Of a stretch of 64,000 nt of DNA, positions 45,961 through 58,373 are shown piece after piece. Every line of letters begins with the position of its first letter. Position 1 is the first letter of the stretch. The position numbers and the translations under genes were made by a program. Origin of the DNA: Datura wrightii (lineage: Eukaryota > Streptophyta > Magnoliopsida > Solanales > Solanaceae); contig JASDFA010000001.1 in the NCBI GenBank assembly GCA_035772735.1, positions 77,340,001 to 77,404,000 of the forward strand, written 5' to 3'. The notes under the pieces are model-generated. The model searched no databases, had not been told where the DNA came from, and saw nothing but the letters and a program-made list of their open reading frames with translations.

Positions 45961-47157
45961 CTAGCCCCTCTCACTATACTAACTTCTTTTTTTATTTTAA
46001 AAAATAAATAAGGAACAGGTTATATTCAATTAAGTGGAGGAGACGAAGAAGATTTTTTTTTTTTTTCAAACTAGTATGAAGCCACAGAACCGCAACATCT
46101 CCGGTATGAAGAAAATTTATCAGTCATTAAAATTATAATAACATATATTTTATATTTAAAATCACATAGTAATAAATGTTAATAGTGAAAAAGAAAATGA
46201 TATTAACATATTATCATTCAACCTTGAATCAACCATCTTTGATTTTATTTTATACTTTAGCCTTTTATTTTAGAAAGTGTTACTATTTGAAATTTTAGAA
46301 GAACCAAATAAACATCACCGTGAGATATTAAATTTTTTTAATAAATAAATAATTATTGATGAAGGAAATCATAAAAAGGCCAAAAAAAGTGAATAGATAT
46401 TCTAATTTTAACTTGATATTTGCTTGTAGAAAGTTCATCCCTCCCTTTATCACTATATATATCATTTAAATGTCCCCCTATTTAAATGTCTCAAAAAAAT
46501 TATTAAAATTAAAAATAAAAGGAAGTATGTATCATAATTGCACAAAAAATCAACTAATTGTATATACTTGAAGAGGAAAAATATTTCAATAAACTAATAA
46601 GTTTTTTATAGGTGCTTTATAAAAAATCATGATATCAAAATGGTGGGGTTCAATTTAAACACTTTTATTCTAATGTCACTCCATAAATACACATCTAGTA
46701 CTTCAAGAAGCATTTACAACTTGCAGTTTAACTTGAAAATCTATCCAAATCTCTCTGCTAAATGTGAGAAAATAATATATTGTGTAGTAATCTACATCTT
46801 GAAATTAAAAAAGCTTCCTCCAGTCATGTTCCTCAATGGATCATCCAACACAACATCCTTGAAGTCATATCAAAATGTTGTTACTTCTCGTCTTCTTGTC
46901 ATGGTTCACTTAGCACATCAAATGCTGATAAGGTTTTTAAGGTATTTATGTTTTTTTCCATAGGAATGCCAAAATTAAATTTATCTTCAAGAGATGTCAG
47001 TATAGATCTTTAAAAAAATTTCTAGTTGTACCTTCAACAATTCCAGTGGCGAAAACTTAGTGCAAGTACTCAATTAGTATATATTTCAGATATCAATTTA
47101 AAGGTCTAATAAATGACATTATAAATATGAACATCCTCAACATGCATAATATAAGAT
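45961..47157. other. AT-rich intergenic DNA
   Basis: A T run near 46050-46065. A 107-codon plus frame (46640-46963) gives no recognisable domain, and I treat it as chance. Confidence 0.5.
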
Positions 47158-47270
47158 GGATCCCTAATGCATTTCCGCAGTTTCGACACATGAAATACTG
47201 GATAGACTGCTACTAGCTCCGGTGGTAACTCTAACTCATAGGCCGTATATCCTACCACCCTTAGACGAAG
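47158..47270 (-). pseudogene. Ty3/gypsy integrase C-terminal fragment
   Basis: 37 codons without a stop: GYTAYELELPPELVAVYPVF then HVSKLRKCIRD. This is the same domain as elements A and D but from a diverged lineage. No flanking element parts were found, so it is an isolated relic. Confidence 0.8.
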
Positions 47271-50200
47271 AAAAATAATACAAAACCATCATAGAGAACA
47301 ATTAAATAACCCAAAAACTATAGACTAATGCATGCAATAATGCAAGTTTACATAGGATTAGAGAAGGAACATTCACTGTTTCAAAATAAGAAGGAAAAAT
47401 TAATCATTCCATTGTGGTTTTTCTTTCTGGAACTTAGCTATCTATATTTTGTGTAATCCTATTTAATAAGGATATTGATTTCTAATATTCATGTCTGGAC
47501 TAAAAAATTTGATAATATTAAATAAAATCTCTAACTATGCCTTTAACAGACTTCTTATCATTCAAAAACTGATGTAAATAATTGCTAGCTACAATAGTAG
47601 AAATATGAATCTTGCAGACTGCAGTAGCAAAGTCATATAGATGGTTTAAAATATTTGGCCTATAAATAAAATTAGGTCAATCTCTACCAGAAATAAACCT
47701 CAATAAAATCAACAAAAGCAAGTATATATAGAGATCAGATCTAAAAAAATCAGAAATTTATCAAACTCACTAACTCAGCAACTAAAGATTCAAAAATCAG
47801 GTCAACACAAAAAAAAAAGAAAATTTTTTCAAGAAAGAATTCTTAAAAGTCGAATTGTAGTAGCCAAGAGGGAGGGAAGAATGAACCCCAATGAACATCT
47901 TTGTAAACCATTATAACTTTCTTCCTAACTAGGTGACTTATCCACGCTTCACGCGAAAATAATATACATTAGTAATTTTTTTATAATAATTAAATATATT
48001 ATACCTTAATATTTGAATATTTAAATATTTTTTAATTATTAAATTTTAATAAAATTATAATTACAAAATTATTTTTTTTTTGTTTTCATAAAAGAACATT
48101 AAGAAAGCAAAAAATGATAAAATTGATCTCTAAATATATAAATTTAAATAAAAAAATTTTAATTTTATACACTTAAGATGTGTATAAAATTATCAATTTT
48201 TCATATCATTAGAGAATTAAATGTTAGTTCTCTCATAATGTTTTACTTATTTAACATTTAAAAAGAGAATATAAAACAGAGAAGAATGAAATAGCAAAAA
48301 CGCACAAATTAAATACATCAATTCAAAATTCACAAAATGAAATTATACATATGTTCTTTTTATATTTTTAGCATTTAAATCTTTCTTTAATATAACTTGA
48401 TTAATTTGAAAATATTTTTTCTTCATTATTTTCTTAATTAATGATGTAAGTTGAAACTTTATTTATTTTAAATTTTATTTTAGGGTATTTTTTAATTATC
48501 ACTCTCAGTTAAAATAGATCAATATAAAAAAATTAGAAGTGAGATTTAAGAATTACTTTCACAATTTTATCTTTAGAAATAAAAAAAATAAATCAAGCAA
48601 TTAACTTTGAAAAAAAAAGAGAGGATAAATCAGTGATAAATTAAATTTCTAGATTAATATTTTGTTTTTAACTGTAAGCTCATTCCATCTTATCTTCAAA
48701 TTTTATGTTGTAGAAAAAGAAAAATACTCATTTTTCATTAGCACAAATCATTTTCATCTCTTTTTATTTTTTCTTATTCATCTCGAAACTTTTCATAGAT
48801 GTCAATCTTACAGGAATTTGTAGTCCTCATTGTCAAGAAGTCACGTAATTTCAGCGCCAAATATATTTATAAAAGCATATATAATAAAAAAAAGTATGTA
48901 AAATTATTTTTCAATCCAGATCGATTCTTTCCACATTGATCTTTTCATCTCTTTTTGATACTAAGCATGACTTTGCGATCATTTACTGAAAATTTGAATT
49001 TTCTAGATTCTGCCATGTTAACTTCAGTCACAACTTTGTAATCATTCTAAAAGGAAAAAAACAGCACTTCATATTATAACACAAATTTATCGTATGAAAC
49101 AAATTAATAACTAAAAAAAGATAAAAAATTAATAGATAAAAAAAGATATACTATTGTAATATTTGTTTATCCATTTTGCTACTATAATATTGATTTTATC
49201 AATGTTATTCTCACAAATAATAAAATCAACACACACACACAAAAGAAAAAGACAAAAGTTTCAACAATATATTATTCAATCAAATAAAAGTTTATAAGAA
49301 TTATAGTAAAGTAAATAAGTAATTGGTAAGAAAATTAACTCAATTCTAAAGAATAATTATATTAAATTTTTCTTAGAGAAAAAGGTGATTTCTCACCATA
49401 CATAACTGAAGATGCTTGTAAAGATACGTGTAAGATTAGAATTTTTAACCTTCTTTTGTTGAGGTTTAATCTATAGTTAGTAGTCATTTGTTAAAATTAA
49501 AACCAAGTTAATAAGTAACATGTAAGACAAATTAAATAAATTCTAAAGAATAATAAGACCAAAAAATTAGTAGAGAAAGATAAAAATAATTCTCACCCGG
49601 ATCAAGATGTTTGACAAAAAATTAAGACCTCTAACTTCCTTCAATTGAGGTTTAATCTATATAGTTAGTAGCTATTCAAGTGAAATTATTTAGACAAATA
49701 ATGATAGACCTTTGGACTTCCTAAATTTTAAGAAAAAAATGAGAAATAAATAAGAGTAAAGGTAGAAGGTGTAATTAAGAAAAATAAATAAATAATTTTT
49801 TAGTTTTTTTTAAATATACTATATTTAATATAATTAAGAGAGTAATTAAATAAGTTAATTTTGTGCTTTTAAACATAGCATATAAATGAATTTTTCAAAA
49901 AAAATAATTTTAAAATTATTATTTTTAAATAAAATAAGAGAAAAGAAAAATATGAATGGAGCTTTTTTCATGTACTTTCTTGAATCTTCTATAATCTTTT
50001 TTCTTTTCTACAGTCTTAGGCAGCAGATTTTTACTTTAGCTTTTATAAATCAAATAATGAACTCAATTGATGAGAGGTATGAAATAAAAGAAAGTAAAAA
50101 GAATAAATATTATTAACAGATTTCAATACCTATTATTAGCAGATTTCAATAACTTGGTGAAATAATGAAACAATAAGAATTTCCTTATATTTTTAAATGT

Positions 50201-51887
50201 AAAGTTTGTGGAATAACTCTTTGACCTTCACGAATGTTAGCTGTAACTTGATCACTTGTTCAACCTCTGTAAAATTGAATACAATACCAAAATTCAATAA
50301 AAAAATGCTTGATTTTTTTGTTAAAGAAAATTTGTTTTTACTCTTCAAATGTTAAGAACATCAGCAAGTTATACAAATATAATATCAGCACAGTTCAATT
50401 AGATTGACGTATAATAATACAACCGAGATCTCATCTCCCAGAATTTAATTATACTAAAAATATGTATTCTCTTATAGGGATAAAAAAAGATAGAGAAAAT
50501 ACATCACATGCAATTTTCAATTTGCTAGAAGATTGAAAGAACTTTATAGCTTCTCCATTTGAAAAAGTTATAAAAAATTCAAGATTCACTCAAGTTTCAG
50601 GTAATGAACTGGTAAGTGCTATTAGTCATAACTCAGGAGAACAACTTTAATGTTGAAGACTAATTTTGGTTGACCACTCAGAACCTCTTTAAAGGAGAAG
50701 CTGTATAACAATTTAGCGACATGTTCATTTCAAGGGTAAAACATGCTATTAATACTTGTAAACCTTTTTTTCCCACTCAAATGTCAGCAACAAGTTATAT
50801 TGCATCCACACATCAAGAACTAAACCAAAATTGAACTGCTAGTAAAATTTAATACAAATGTATAAGAAGAACTTGGTGACCAATGATATAAGAAAATACC
50901 AAACGTTCACTCTAGATAATATTTTTAATAAAATTATTAGCACGTATGATTCACATGATTCCTTTATATTCTCACCAAATGCAGTTTATTTTTATTGTGA
51001 AGCAAGGTTAGAACTTCTCTTGTGTGTGTTGTTCAACATTAAAGTTTAAGGACATCACATCTCACATCATAACAACTGCACTGACAAAGTTCACATAAAA
51101 TTATTATTTTTATTTCTTTGATAAATGCAATTTAAGACCAAGTACAAAAATATAAAGAAAGTTATATAGTGTTAGTATTTTGAAATAAGTAAGTTTGCTA
51201 GAAATTAGAGGAAGAAACACAATTTTAGGATTAGTAAAAGTGATTTTTTAAATAAAATAATCAGGAGAAAAAATATGTTTTCTTATTCTTGTTGTGTGTG
51301 TCTAACAAGAGAAGAAAAAGAATCCTCTTATATAATGATGAGTGGTAAGTCCAATATAATATAGTAAGTATTTGATTTCATAGTTCATTGCATTTTGTGC
51401 ACCTGATTAAGAAAAGAAGAGATGCAAGTATAGAAAATGTTATAAATTCTTATCATTCCATTAATATATCAAAATGGGATAAACTGTGAAATTTTTTGTT
51501 CTTAGTCTTTTTTTTTATTCATTCTTGAAAATAAAAGCGGTTCAAAGTTGTAATCAAAACTCTTACTTGTTTATATATAAATTATTGATATTTTTGAAAT
51601 TCAAAATTTCATTTTGGTTTTTAGGTTTAAGCCAACATTAGGCGAGCCTTGGCATAACTATAAAAGTTGACGTCGTATCAGGTTACAGATTCAAGTTATG
51701 ACAGCCTCGTGCAATAATACAAGGTAATTCTACATAAATAAGATCCAATTTGGTCTGACCTTCCACCGAACAAACACTCATAATGAGATCTTAATGCACT
51801 AGCCTATTCTTTTTAAGTTTACACCAAAAGTAATGTGCTATATAATTGCCAACAAAAAAATTATGTGGAATAAGATTGATAGCCAAA
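47271..51887. other. AT-rich intergenic DNA
   Basis: No gene or transposon coding was recognised in 4.6 kb. There is a (CA)n run at about 49231. Two diverged tandem copies of about 185 bp (about 49318-49500 and 49505-49685) share ATTCTAAAGAATAAT, TCTCACC and GAGGTTTAATCTATA in the same order. Confidence 0.6.
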
Positions 51888-51949
51888 TGTAACACCCAAA
51901 AGTTCCTAAGATTAGACCCCAAGTATGAAATCGAAACCAGCAGAGAAAC

Positions 51950-54054
51950 TGTCACGACCCGAACATAGACCCGGATTGTGACACAGGACAAGGAATCTCG
52001 AGAGGCGCCAAGTCGACCTATGACATAAGCATACATCTAACTTCATTCATTATAAGTGGAAGACTAATCACAAGGCATAACAGAAATATAAACATAAATA
52101 TAATCATAACATATCATAGCGTAAGGAAATCTCTAGACATACACGCAAGTTGAGTACTACATACTGTCTGAAAGCCTCTACTACTTATGATGGGTTGATG
52201 GGACAACACCCCCAACTAACCCGGATAAGTACTGAAACATAAAAGTAGCATGAATGTCTGTCAAACAACCCTCTGAACATAAGGATTCACCAATAAGATG
52301 AAAGTGCACTCTGATATGATCTAGATATGAGGATGAGCCTGAGAGCCGGAACCTGTATCATAAGACGATACAACATAGCAAGTATGCGGTCAGTACGTGG
52401 AATGTATCGAGTATGCAAGGTAAGTAAAACGGTCATTTAAAATGGGTAAAAGCTCATAAAACAACATAAGAGTAGGACATTATGCTCATATCATAAATAT
52501 CATAACATAACATATTATAGGGCTCAAGGTTTTTAAGACATTCGTAATACAATCAAAATCATAATCATGAGATGAAGGCCGTATTGAACATAACTTGAGC
52601 CAATGTACATAACCATAGACATGCATAAATCATGAGGAACAATGGGAGATTCTCTTAACCAACATACCCCATATGAGCACACATGAAGCCCGACTTGTGA
52701 CCCTAGTCGGGAGGGTGTCCGTACCTTGCTAAGGGTAGGACTATGAAAGTGTGATATCACCATGAAAAGGGCCATTTGGGCTGGGGACAGTCACAAATGA
52801 GGTCCCATCATACCTACGGTGGCACGTAGTTTATGAGATCTGAGGCTGAACCTAGGCCCCGAACCTACTCGGTGTTCGATACTACTCCCAAGACATATAT
52901 AGTGCTCATAGTATAACATGCATTAATTCATGGGCTAGTTAAATCATGATAATCATAAACATAGTCGTATATACATGAACTAGCCATGACATAAGGACCG
53001 TGAGTCAGCCAAAAACATAATTTATGAATCGTAGATTTCATGCATACTTGAAGATCATACATATAGCTTGAGAATCATCATATCATGATCGGTAATTGAA
53101 TAAATATATATTTAAATCATAATTCATGTTGGGCTTGTAAATATCAATAATTCATCATAGATCCTACATAATTAGGCTTAATTTAGTAGAAATCAAAATC
53201 AATAACTTGATAATCAAAATAGTTGTAAAATCTGATCAAAATTCATAAAAGATAATTGAAATCACAATTTAAAACAACCCATTGGTAAATCATTAAAATT
53301 TCATAAGATTTGAGTTAAAACCCCATGTGATCTTTGATAGATTTTCATGAATCAATAGAGAGTGGGCATGGGTGTGAACATAAGCACCCATTCGTAACCT
53401 TATATACCTGAAGATAGATGAATCTTACTCTCCCTTGAATGGCCAAAAAGGAATTGAAGAAGAAAACCTTGAATCACCCTTTGATCACCTCTATATTCTC
53501 TTGCATGCATGAATAAAGACTTAGGATAGTTTTTCCCCTCTAAAACCCACCTTTCATAGGCTAAAGCAATGTAGTTTAGGCTTTAGAAACTTAGAAATTA
53601 CGAAAAGGCCCTTACTAATTCGCAGAAAATTAACTGCCAGGGGGTCCCAACGAGGGACCCAATGATTCGTCCCCACTGGCCACGACTCGTGGCCTTGAGT
53701 CATGATGTGCACTGCCTAAAAATTATCAGGGGACCCCACAAGGGACCCTACGGATTGTGGTGGCTAACCATGACTCGTTGTCACCACCCGTGATCCCCAC
53801 TGCCCAACAATATTGGCCAAGTACCCAGTCCAGGCCACGGGTGACCTCACGAGTCGTGTGGCCTGACCACGACTCATGGTCACGCTCGTGGTCTTCCCTA
53901 GGCCATGCAGTTTCTTGCTTGACCATGAGTCACTTCACGACTCGTGGTCTCTCCTCACGGGTCATCTAACGACCCATTATGTGACTGGTATAGAATTGCA
54001 GTTTTTCTCCATTTCAACTCTCGGGTCTGATCTTTGGGCTTTCGGGGTATAATA
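51950..54054 (-). mobile_element. Solo LTR 1 (Tekay-like, minus)
   Basis: 2105 bp from TGTCACGACCCG to GGGGTATAATA, flanked by GAAAC at 51945-51949 and 54055-54059. No internal region, so it arose by LTR-LTR recombination. The element-sense start is TATTATACCC rather than TGTAATACCC. Confidence 0.9.
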
Positions 54055-55733
54055 GAAACTGAAACTTTTCCTCAGGATGACTTTTAATACGACTCCTGGG
54101 AGCATGGTATGAGTCATATCAAGATCCGTAGCAAGAGGTTCAGAGGGAAAATAGGCAAGTGGAACATCCTAGCACGAGTCTCAATATGACTCGTGACATG
54201 AAGGTACGATTCCTACCAAGACTCATAGTATGAGTTCAGAGAGATTAGCAGAAAGTGGCCAGCAAACCACGGCTAGATCCTATGTATCAGGGTGGTATGA
54301 ATCGTAGGAAAGGATCGTAGGTAGGAGGTTCAGAGAATTTTCATAGAAGTATCAGTAGCTACAAAGACTCGGTACAAGTCATAGTATGATGGTATGAATC
54401 ATCATTTCAGTCGTGAGTTGAGATGTTGTACGCCTCAAATTTTTGGGTTAAGTATGGAATCCTTCTAGGTATACGGATAGACCTGAACCCGATGAATTTT
54501 ATGAAAATAATGTGTTAATATCAATTCCTAAATGTGATAAATTCATTGGATGCAAGTTAATGTCATAAGGGACCTCTAGCATAAAGTTGGGTTGAGAGCT
54601 TTCCTACCGATTGAGTTTTTCGTGAAAGTTTTTACAAGGTCAATTTTAAATGATCATAACTCTCATTTTACGAAGTGTTTCTGGATGATCCAGCATATTA
54701 AATTCAAGTTCTTTGAGTCTTTATTTTAATGCATTTGACCTTGCATCAATCGAAGTTTGAAGTAAAAAGTTATGGCTAGTTTAGTAAAGAACTGTCAGGT
54801 TTGGCGGACAGAATCAACCTTGTCACCACGAGTCATGGTACGACTCGTGGTATATAGGTACGAATCATACCAGGGACCCATATCAAGAGTTTCAAAAAGA
54901 TGTTTAAGCATTCCAGTAGACACGAATAGCATACCATGACCCATGGTATGTCACCACGAGTCATGGTACGACTCGTAGCACTGAACGGGCAGATTTTTAA
55001 GAATATTTTACTAGGAGCATTTTTATAATTTCCTATGCTTATAAATCCTTAATGACATCATTTTGGGATTTCTTTAGGTAAGATTAAAGGGATTAACCTA
55101 GCCTAAATCCTCACCCACTCCAAAAGATCGATAGTGGGATTTTCTCTCAAAAAAGGAGCTAGGGTTCTTCTTCAAACCTCTTCAAATCTTCTTGGGATCT
55201 TCAAGACAAGTCAAGGGATCATCAACCCAGGTATGTAGGATTATGAATAGGGGAAAATATTCCACCCTCATGCCCTTTCAAGTCCAAATTCCCGATTTCT
55301 ACTTCTCAAGTTCTAAATTATGAAATTCTAGAGCTTAACCCAATTCAAAACAATCTTCCATGCTATCTCTATGGGTTCAATTCTCTCATATTTCAATTGA
55401 TGATTTATGGCTATTAGGGCAGTTTTTACTTTCAATTTAACTACTAATTCATGAATTTAAATTTATGAAGATTATTTCATATTATGCATGATTTATGAAT
55501 TTCAAGCTTATGAGCCCATGATTTCAAGTATGATGAGTTATCAAGTAGGCATGAATATTTATGAATTCTTAAACTTATGTATCCATAATTTTAACTTATG
55601 AAGTCTATTTTAAGTGTTATACCCCGTAAGATTTTCGATACCTAGATGGCCTATCCGCACGGTGGTTAGGCATATTTGAAAGCCATACATGCTAGAGAAA
55701 GGCCCTGAAAGGATCGGACGGATAGCCTGTCGA

Positions 55734-55775
55734 ACCATCGCGGAAGGAGCCGAGGCAGAGCCCCTCCGCGATGGT
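55734..55775. repeat. First U3 inverted repeat of solo LTR 2
   Basis: ACCATCGCGGA (55734-55744), 20 nt, TCCGCGATGGT (55765-55775), perfect 11-bp arms. It abuts the next module directly. Confidence 0.92.
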
Positions 55776-55821
55776 AACGTGTCACGGAGGTGGAGCCTCC
55801 GCGTTGGCTCCGTGACACGTT
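55776..55821. repeat. Second U3 inverted-repeat module of solo LTR 2 (same as B/C)
   Basis: Perfect 14-bp arms AACGTGTCACGGAG (55776-55789) and CTCCGTGACACGTT (55808-55821), spacer 18 nt, ending 19 nt before the TATA box. Identical in arm sequence and spacing to B LTR copy 3. Confidence 0.95.
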
Positions 55822-58373
55822 GGCCCTGTCCAGGCTCAAGTATATAAAGCCCCACTTCGGTTTTAATTCATTTAAAACTTATAAAAATTTCCAGAAAACG
55901 CAGAGGAACAGAGGAGAACGAAGAGGGTAAATATATTTTCGTCTGATTACGCTGCTAAACGTAGTCCAAACCCATATTAACCTCAGATACCGAGGTATTT
56001 AGCAGCAGAGAGCATTCCTACGGATTTAGTTTCGCGAAATACGGCCGACGAATCGTCGAGCTACCGGACTAAGGTAAGTGAAATTGCTCCAAACTAGTGT
56101 CTATGTGTTCTTAGCTGTGAAGTGAGTATTTCTCCCTTCTGGACTTCTGAAAAATAGCGAGTTTTCGACCGTCTTTCGATAGGCCTAAGTTTAGGCTATA
56201 ATTATATCGAAAGTGATGTCGTCCTTCAGAATAAAGTTGTATTTAGTAATGATTGATATATATATGAATGCAGTTGGGAGGAATAGCTGAAATACTGACC
56301 AAGCTACGCCGGTTAGTCGGGAAATCAGAAGTGAAGGTATGTAAAGCTAGTTTCCTCGGCAAGTTAGTAGTCTCGGTATAGTAAAGTAGTTTAAAGGCCA
56401 GTAGAATGTTCAGAAGTCGTGTGTTATGTTTATTATGAATGTTGGTACGATATTGGAAGCATCATGTTATGTATAGCGTGAAACTTGCTAGCACGATATA
56501 AATTCTAATACGAGTGTTAGGAACTGTACAACATGCCCAGTATGTGATTTAGTAAAGAATGTTAGGATATTATCGTACTCAGCTGAAACCTAGTAAAGCA
56601 ATGTAAATACCTGTAAGGTATCTCAGAAGTAGAATGATAGGTTAAAATGAAGTTTAGAAAGCATGTTAGAAATAGTAAATCATGTTACTATAGAAACTCA
56701 GTTATATAGCATGGTTTCCAGCAGAAAAACTATATCTTGTTCAACATTAGACTCAGTACAGTATGGCAGAAGATTATATTTATATATATATACTATTATC
56801 AGTCCCAGCATGTATTAAATACGTACATATCACTATCATTAGTTCAGCATACAATATGTACAAATACTTTATTATCATTAGCTTCAGTATGTGGTATATG
56901 CAGATAGTATTACTAGTTGAGACCACTGTATTGTCTTGGGGTTGGATTAACTAGCATCCATGACCGCCCCAGGGTTAATAGCTGTATCGACTCATCCGCC
57001 AGAGGACGAGGATACGTCGCTCTACGGAGTGGCATGCCGTCCCACAGGGGACGAAGATGGGATGCCAGTTTTCCCCATATTGTGCCTTGGTCGGCCCTTA
57101 TACACCCCCGTCGAGCGGATACTCCCGGGTGTTGATTCAGGAGTCCTTCGAACTCAGGTACAGTTATAGTCAGGGGCTTAGCGAGCCCAAGTGCATACCC
57201 AGGGGACCGGCAGGATGCTTATAGTTATTATAGGAGAGGGGACGACCGGGGTAGGGGTATAGATTGCGTGTTGGTTGTACCTCCCGGCTTATAGGGGCCG
57301 GGTAAGATTTGTGTGTGCTATGTTATGTTATGTTATGTTATGCCATATTACACGAGCTACGAGTAGATCGACAGTAGAACGATACATCTCCAGGTATGAC
57401 TCCTACTGCCTCCAGTACAAGTTAAGAGTAGGCACAACTTTATATTTTCAGTCAGTTAGTCTGTTCCCTCCTATTTCAGTTCCATCAGTTGTGTTGTTGT
57501 TTTCAGATATTTCTTTCAGTTATTGTTTTACATACTCAGTACCAGTGGTACTAACGCCGCTTGGGGGCGCTGCATTACTTGCCTGCAGGTACACATAGAC
57601 GAGGGGTCGATACCTCGTGATTCCAGTCAGCTCACAGGGTCATCAGCTCCAGTCATCCGGAGCTAGATAGCTAGAGGTTTATCCCTTTTCTTTTGTTGTA
57701 CAGCATGGGTAGGCCGGGGCCCTGTCCCGACCATCTTATCAGTATTCTTAGAGGCTTGCAGTCTGTATATATTTTCCTGTGGTCAGATGAGCTGGTCGTG
57801 TGAGGCCGTGCAGTTGTTTAGCTGTTAGTACTTCTGTTTCCTTTATGTTGGCCGTGTGGGGCCATAGCTTGATAGTAGTGGTGACCTTGCTGGTCACATA
57901 GCTTTCCAATATTTCATTGTCGAGTTACAAATAACTAGACAGCATGCTGGCCTTGTCAGCCCGCATAGGCTCCCCTATATTGATATGTTTCTGGTTAGCT
58001 GTTAGTACAGGTACAGGTGGCTATAGGCCTAGTCGGCTGGAGGCTGTATTTACAGCCGTCATATAGCCCGTTGTTTCCCTGAATCTGAGTTAGAGCCAGC
58101 CAGGCACCAGATGTGCTCAGGCCCAGTAGTCTAGCAGTTCAGGTCCTAGTAGGGCACCAGGTGCCAGTCATACCCCCCCCAAGGCGGGGTGTGACATTAA
58201 GTATGCATGATTTTATGATTTTAGAAAGCTCACACAAATTAAGTATATTTTCATGATTTAGCCAAGGCTAATAAGATCAGCTTATCATATATTTTGGAGT
58301 CAAGACTCCCAATGTTCATATTTTAAGCTATGTACAAATTTTGATTTCAACTTCTTTGAAAAATGATGGGAGC

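Larger units (their letters stand above)
55615..58196 (+). mobile_element. Solo LTR 2 (TGTTATACCCC family, plus)
   Basis: 2582 bp from TGTTATACCCCG to GCGGGGTGTGACA, flanked by TTAAG at 55610-55614 and 58197-58201. TATA box TATATAAAG at 55841-55849. It carries two adjacent U3 inverted repeats and a (TATGT)n run at about 57319-57342. Its termini and body differ from the A/D and B/C LTRs. Confidence 0.9.
51888..58373 (+). repeat. Old Tekay-like LTR (plus), interrupted twice by solo LTRs
   Basis: Segments 51888-51949, 54060-55614 and 58202-58373 read continuously as one plus-strand LTR. The start TGTAACACCC with CCTAAGATTAGACCC resembles the element D LTR start. The middle has clustered CACGAGTCATGGTACGACTC repeats and CCCAGGTATGTAGG (near 55225-55240). 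The end has GGAGTCAAGACTCCCAAT, also found at about 63691. Its own U5 end is lost at about 58374. Confidence 0.75.

Noticed and set aside
46640..46963. 107-codon plus frame
   Set aside because: No domain, no splice or promoter context, AT-rich composition. It overlaps another frame of similar length, so chance is likely.
57275..57598. 107-codon plus frame inside solo LTR 2
   Set aside because: It lies in the LTR body, includes the (TATGT)n run, and has no recognisable domain.
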